NCBI RefSeq assembly: GCF_030718995.1
Contig: NZ_CP132204.1
Coordinates: 930,001 to 994,000, forward strand
Source of the DNA: Arthrobacter oryzae
GTDB taxonomy: Bacteria > Actinomycetota > Actinomycetes > Actinomycetales > Micrococcaceae
Length of the DNA: 64,000 nt
Direction of reading: 5' to 3'
This document shows positions 62,944 to 64,000 of this stretch, piece by piece; position 1 is the stretch's first letter, and the number at the start of each line of letters is the position of its first letter. The notes under the pieces were generated by a model that had not been told where the DNA came from, did not search any database, and saw only the letters and a list, made by a program, of their open reading frames with translations. The translations under genes were made by a program, and so were the position numbers.

Positions 62944-63199
62944 CTGCCTTGGACGGTTATCAGGGTTGAGGGGCCGGCGGCGGTTTGGGAAGGCCCCCCG
63001 GACGTGCCGGGAGTCGTGCCGTCGGCCCTACTTCAATTCTAGGAAGCCGGGGCCCGCGGGACCATAGGCCGTTATGCCCTGCCTGGCACGGCGTCCTTAA
63101 TTAGGTCACACGTTTGGGTCTTTTTGATCCGGCCGGGCAGGCCTACCGTGGACACAGGGAGCCGCCCGCCCGGGCAGCCGAACCACGGAGGATCTTCCC

Positions 63200-63484
63200 A
63201 TGACAACGCACGTCGCAGACTGCAGTGTTTCCAACTGTTCCTTCAACGACCATTCGAATTGCAACGCCGCCGCCATCACCGTGGGCGGTAGCCAGGACCA
63301 TGCGTCCTGCGCCACGTTCATCGACACCGGAATGCACGGCGGCCTTCCAAAGGTCCTGGCCGACGTCGGGGCCTGCCAGCGCTCGGAATGCGTCCATAAC
63401 GACCATCTCATGTGCAAGGCGCCCGAAGTCCATGTGGGACCCGGCGCAGACAACGCGGACTGCCTCACCTACTCACACGCGTAG
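63200..63484 (+). CDS. Duplicated DUF1540 cysteine-rich protein
   Basis: A 94-residue protein with two similar cysteine motifs: Cys8, 13, 21, 37 and Cys59, 64, 72, 88 (C-x4-C-x7-C-x15-C in both), each with NDH between the second and third cysteine. This is the DUF1540 pattern, a small putative metal-binding unit seen in spore-formers and actinobacteria. ATG with GGAGGATC. It is a single gene followed by a hairpin terminator. Zinc or other metal binding is likely; role unknown. Confidence 0.88.
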   Translation: MTTHVADCSVSNCSFNDHSNCNAAAITVGGSQDHASCATFIDTGMHGGLPKVLADVGACQRSECVHNDHLMCKAPEVHVGPGADNADCLTYSHA

Positions 63485-63492
63485 CAGAAAGC

Positions 63493-63528
63493 AGCGGACG
63501 ACGGCGGGAGTTCCCGCCGTCGTCCGCT
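63493..63528 (+). terminator. Terminator after the DUF1540 gene
   Basis: AGCGGACGACGGCGGGA (63493-63509) is exactly inverted at 63512-63528 with a two-base loop, nine bases after the stop. Confidence 0.85.
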
Positions 63529-63538
63529 TGCGTCAGCG

Positions 63539-63564
63539 GCTGCCCGGCAGCGCTGCCGGGCAGC
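63539..63564 (-). terminator. Palindromic terminator for the last minus-strand gene
   Basis: GCTGCCCGGCAGC followed directly by its reverse complement GCTGCCGGGCAGC, 26 bases in all, 15 bases beyond the stop of the gene at 63580-63957. It may work in both directions. Confidence 0.7.
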
Positions 63565-63579
63565 TGAACGGTGGTCGTT

Positions 63580-63957
63580 TCAGTCATCGCGGGTGGCCGC
63601 CTCCGATTCGGATGTCTCCAGCCAGTTCACCACGCTGCTGCCGCCGTGCGCCCGGTTGAGCGTCTCCTGGAGGGCATCTGCCTCCTGTGCTGCGAGATCC
63701 AGTTCGGACACGGCAGTCATCACGCCGCGGGCGCTTTCGTTGTGCGGGCGTGAGTAATGCGTTCCTGCTGCCGCTGTCCTGTGCCATTGGGCCAGTTCGC
63801 GGATGGCCTGGGCGATGGAGCCCTGGGTTTCGGTGAGGCTGCGGAGGATTTCGTGGCTGTCCGAGGGAGTGTCCAGGTTCCTGGCGGCACGGGCCAAATA
63901 CCGGGCCGCCTCCTGCATCTGCTGCGCTGCGCGCCGTGGTCCGTTCGTCTCTGACAC
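63580..63957 (-). CDS. Hypothetical helical protein (125 aa)
   Basis: A 125-residue polar protein beginning with GTG at 63957 behind GGAGCAGGA. Composition and heptad-like spacing (AAQQMQEAARYLARAARNL, ETQGSIAQAIRELAQWHRTAA, AAQEADALQETLNRA) suggest a helical bundle or coiled coil. No signal peptide, membrane segment or known domain was seen. It converges on the DUF1540 gene across two terminators. Function unknown. Confidence 0.7.
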   Translation of the reverse strand: MSETNGPRRAAQQMQEAARYLARAARNLDTPSDSHEILRSLTETQGSIAQAIRELAQWHRTAAAGTHYSRPHNESARGVMTAVSELDLAAQEADALQETLNRAHGGSSVVNWLETSESEAATRDD

Positions 63958-64000
63958 TGTCCTGCTCCTTCGCTGGGCCGTCCTCCGATGGGACTTATTG

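Overview
The window is about 64 kb of very GC-rich actinobacterial chromosome, most likely from Arthrobacter, Pseudarthrobacter or a close Micrococcaceae relative. This is inferred from the base composition, the frequent GTG starts, a copper amine oxidase whose active-site residues fall at the same positions as in the Arthrobacter globiformis enzyme, and a homoprotocatechuate dioxygenase of the Arthrobacter/Brevibacterium vicinal-oxygen-chelate type. No rRNA, tRNA, CRISPR array, transposase or prophage gene was recognised. The DNA is almost entirely metabolic, arranged as a row of catabolic gene sets, each with its own regulator and often its own transporter.

Layout. 0-3.3 kb: the end of an unknown gene, a CPBP-type membrane protease and a subtilase without a signal peptide. 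3.4-12.7 kb: a minus-strand cluster of flavoprotein, aldo/keto reductase, TIM-barrel protein, Fe-S/FMN/FAD old-yellow-enzyme-type reductase, Gfo/Idh/MocA dehydrogenase, MHS transporter and IclR regulator. 12.8-16.9 kb: a divergent LysR, YCII, Zn-alcohol dehydrogenase and second related flavoprotein. The substrate of these two facing sets is unknown; they are the best place here to look for an undescribed pathway. 17-26 kb: small proteins, a DJ-1/PfpI protein, a small exported protein, two tandem histidine kinase/response regulator pairs, an orphan ATPase-domain protein and an LssY-C-like membrane protein.

26-30.2 kb: PLP dehydratase, IclR and shikimate-dehydrogenase-like genes opposite an MHS (ShiA-like) transporter, suggesting uptake and use of a hydroaromatic acid. 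30.2-39.8 kb: an amine-use region with a membrane protein, copper amine oxidase, TetR and FeaR-like AraC regulators, NADP-glutamate dehydrogenase, AmiS/UreI-like channel, amino-acid/amine permease and aldehyde dehydrogenase. 39.8-44.9 kb: an N-acetylglucosamine system (nagB, nagA and PTS EIIC leftwards; EIIB, EIIA and a DasR/NagR-type regulator rightwards) around a dre-like palindrome.

44.9-56 kb: prephenate dehydratase, then an aromatic-ring hydroxylase facing a homoprotocatechuate meta-cleavage operon (FAH-RraA fusion, GntR, hpaE-, hpaD-, hpaH-, hpaI- and gabD-like). With the amine oxidase this could take tyramine or 4-hydroxyphenylacetate to pyruvate and succinate. 56-64 kb: a bifunctional penicillin-binding protein, a gluconate set (gntR, gntK, gntP), an ammonium transporter preceded by GlnR-like boxes and carrying an unusual Glu in the twin-His motif, a duplicated DUF1540 cysteine-rich protein and a small hypothetical gene.

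Non-coding signals include two copies of a palindromic element (one forms the last codons of the CPBP gene), a 17-bp motif shared by two divergent catabolic promoters, several operator-like palindromes and strong hairpin terminators.
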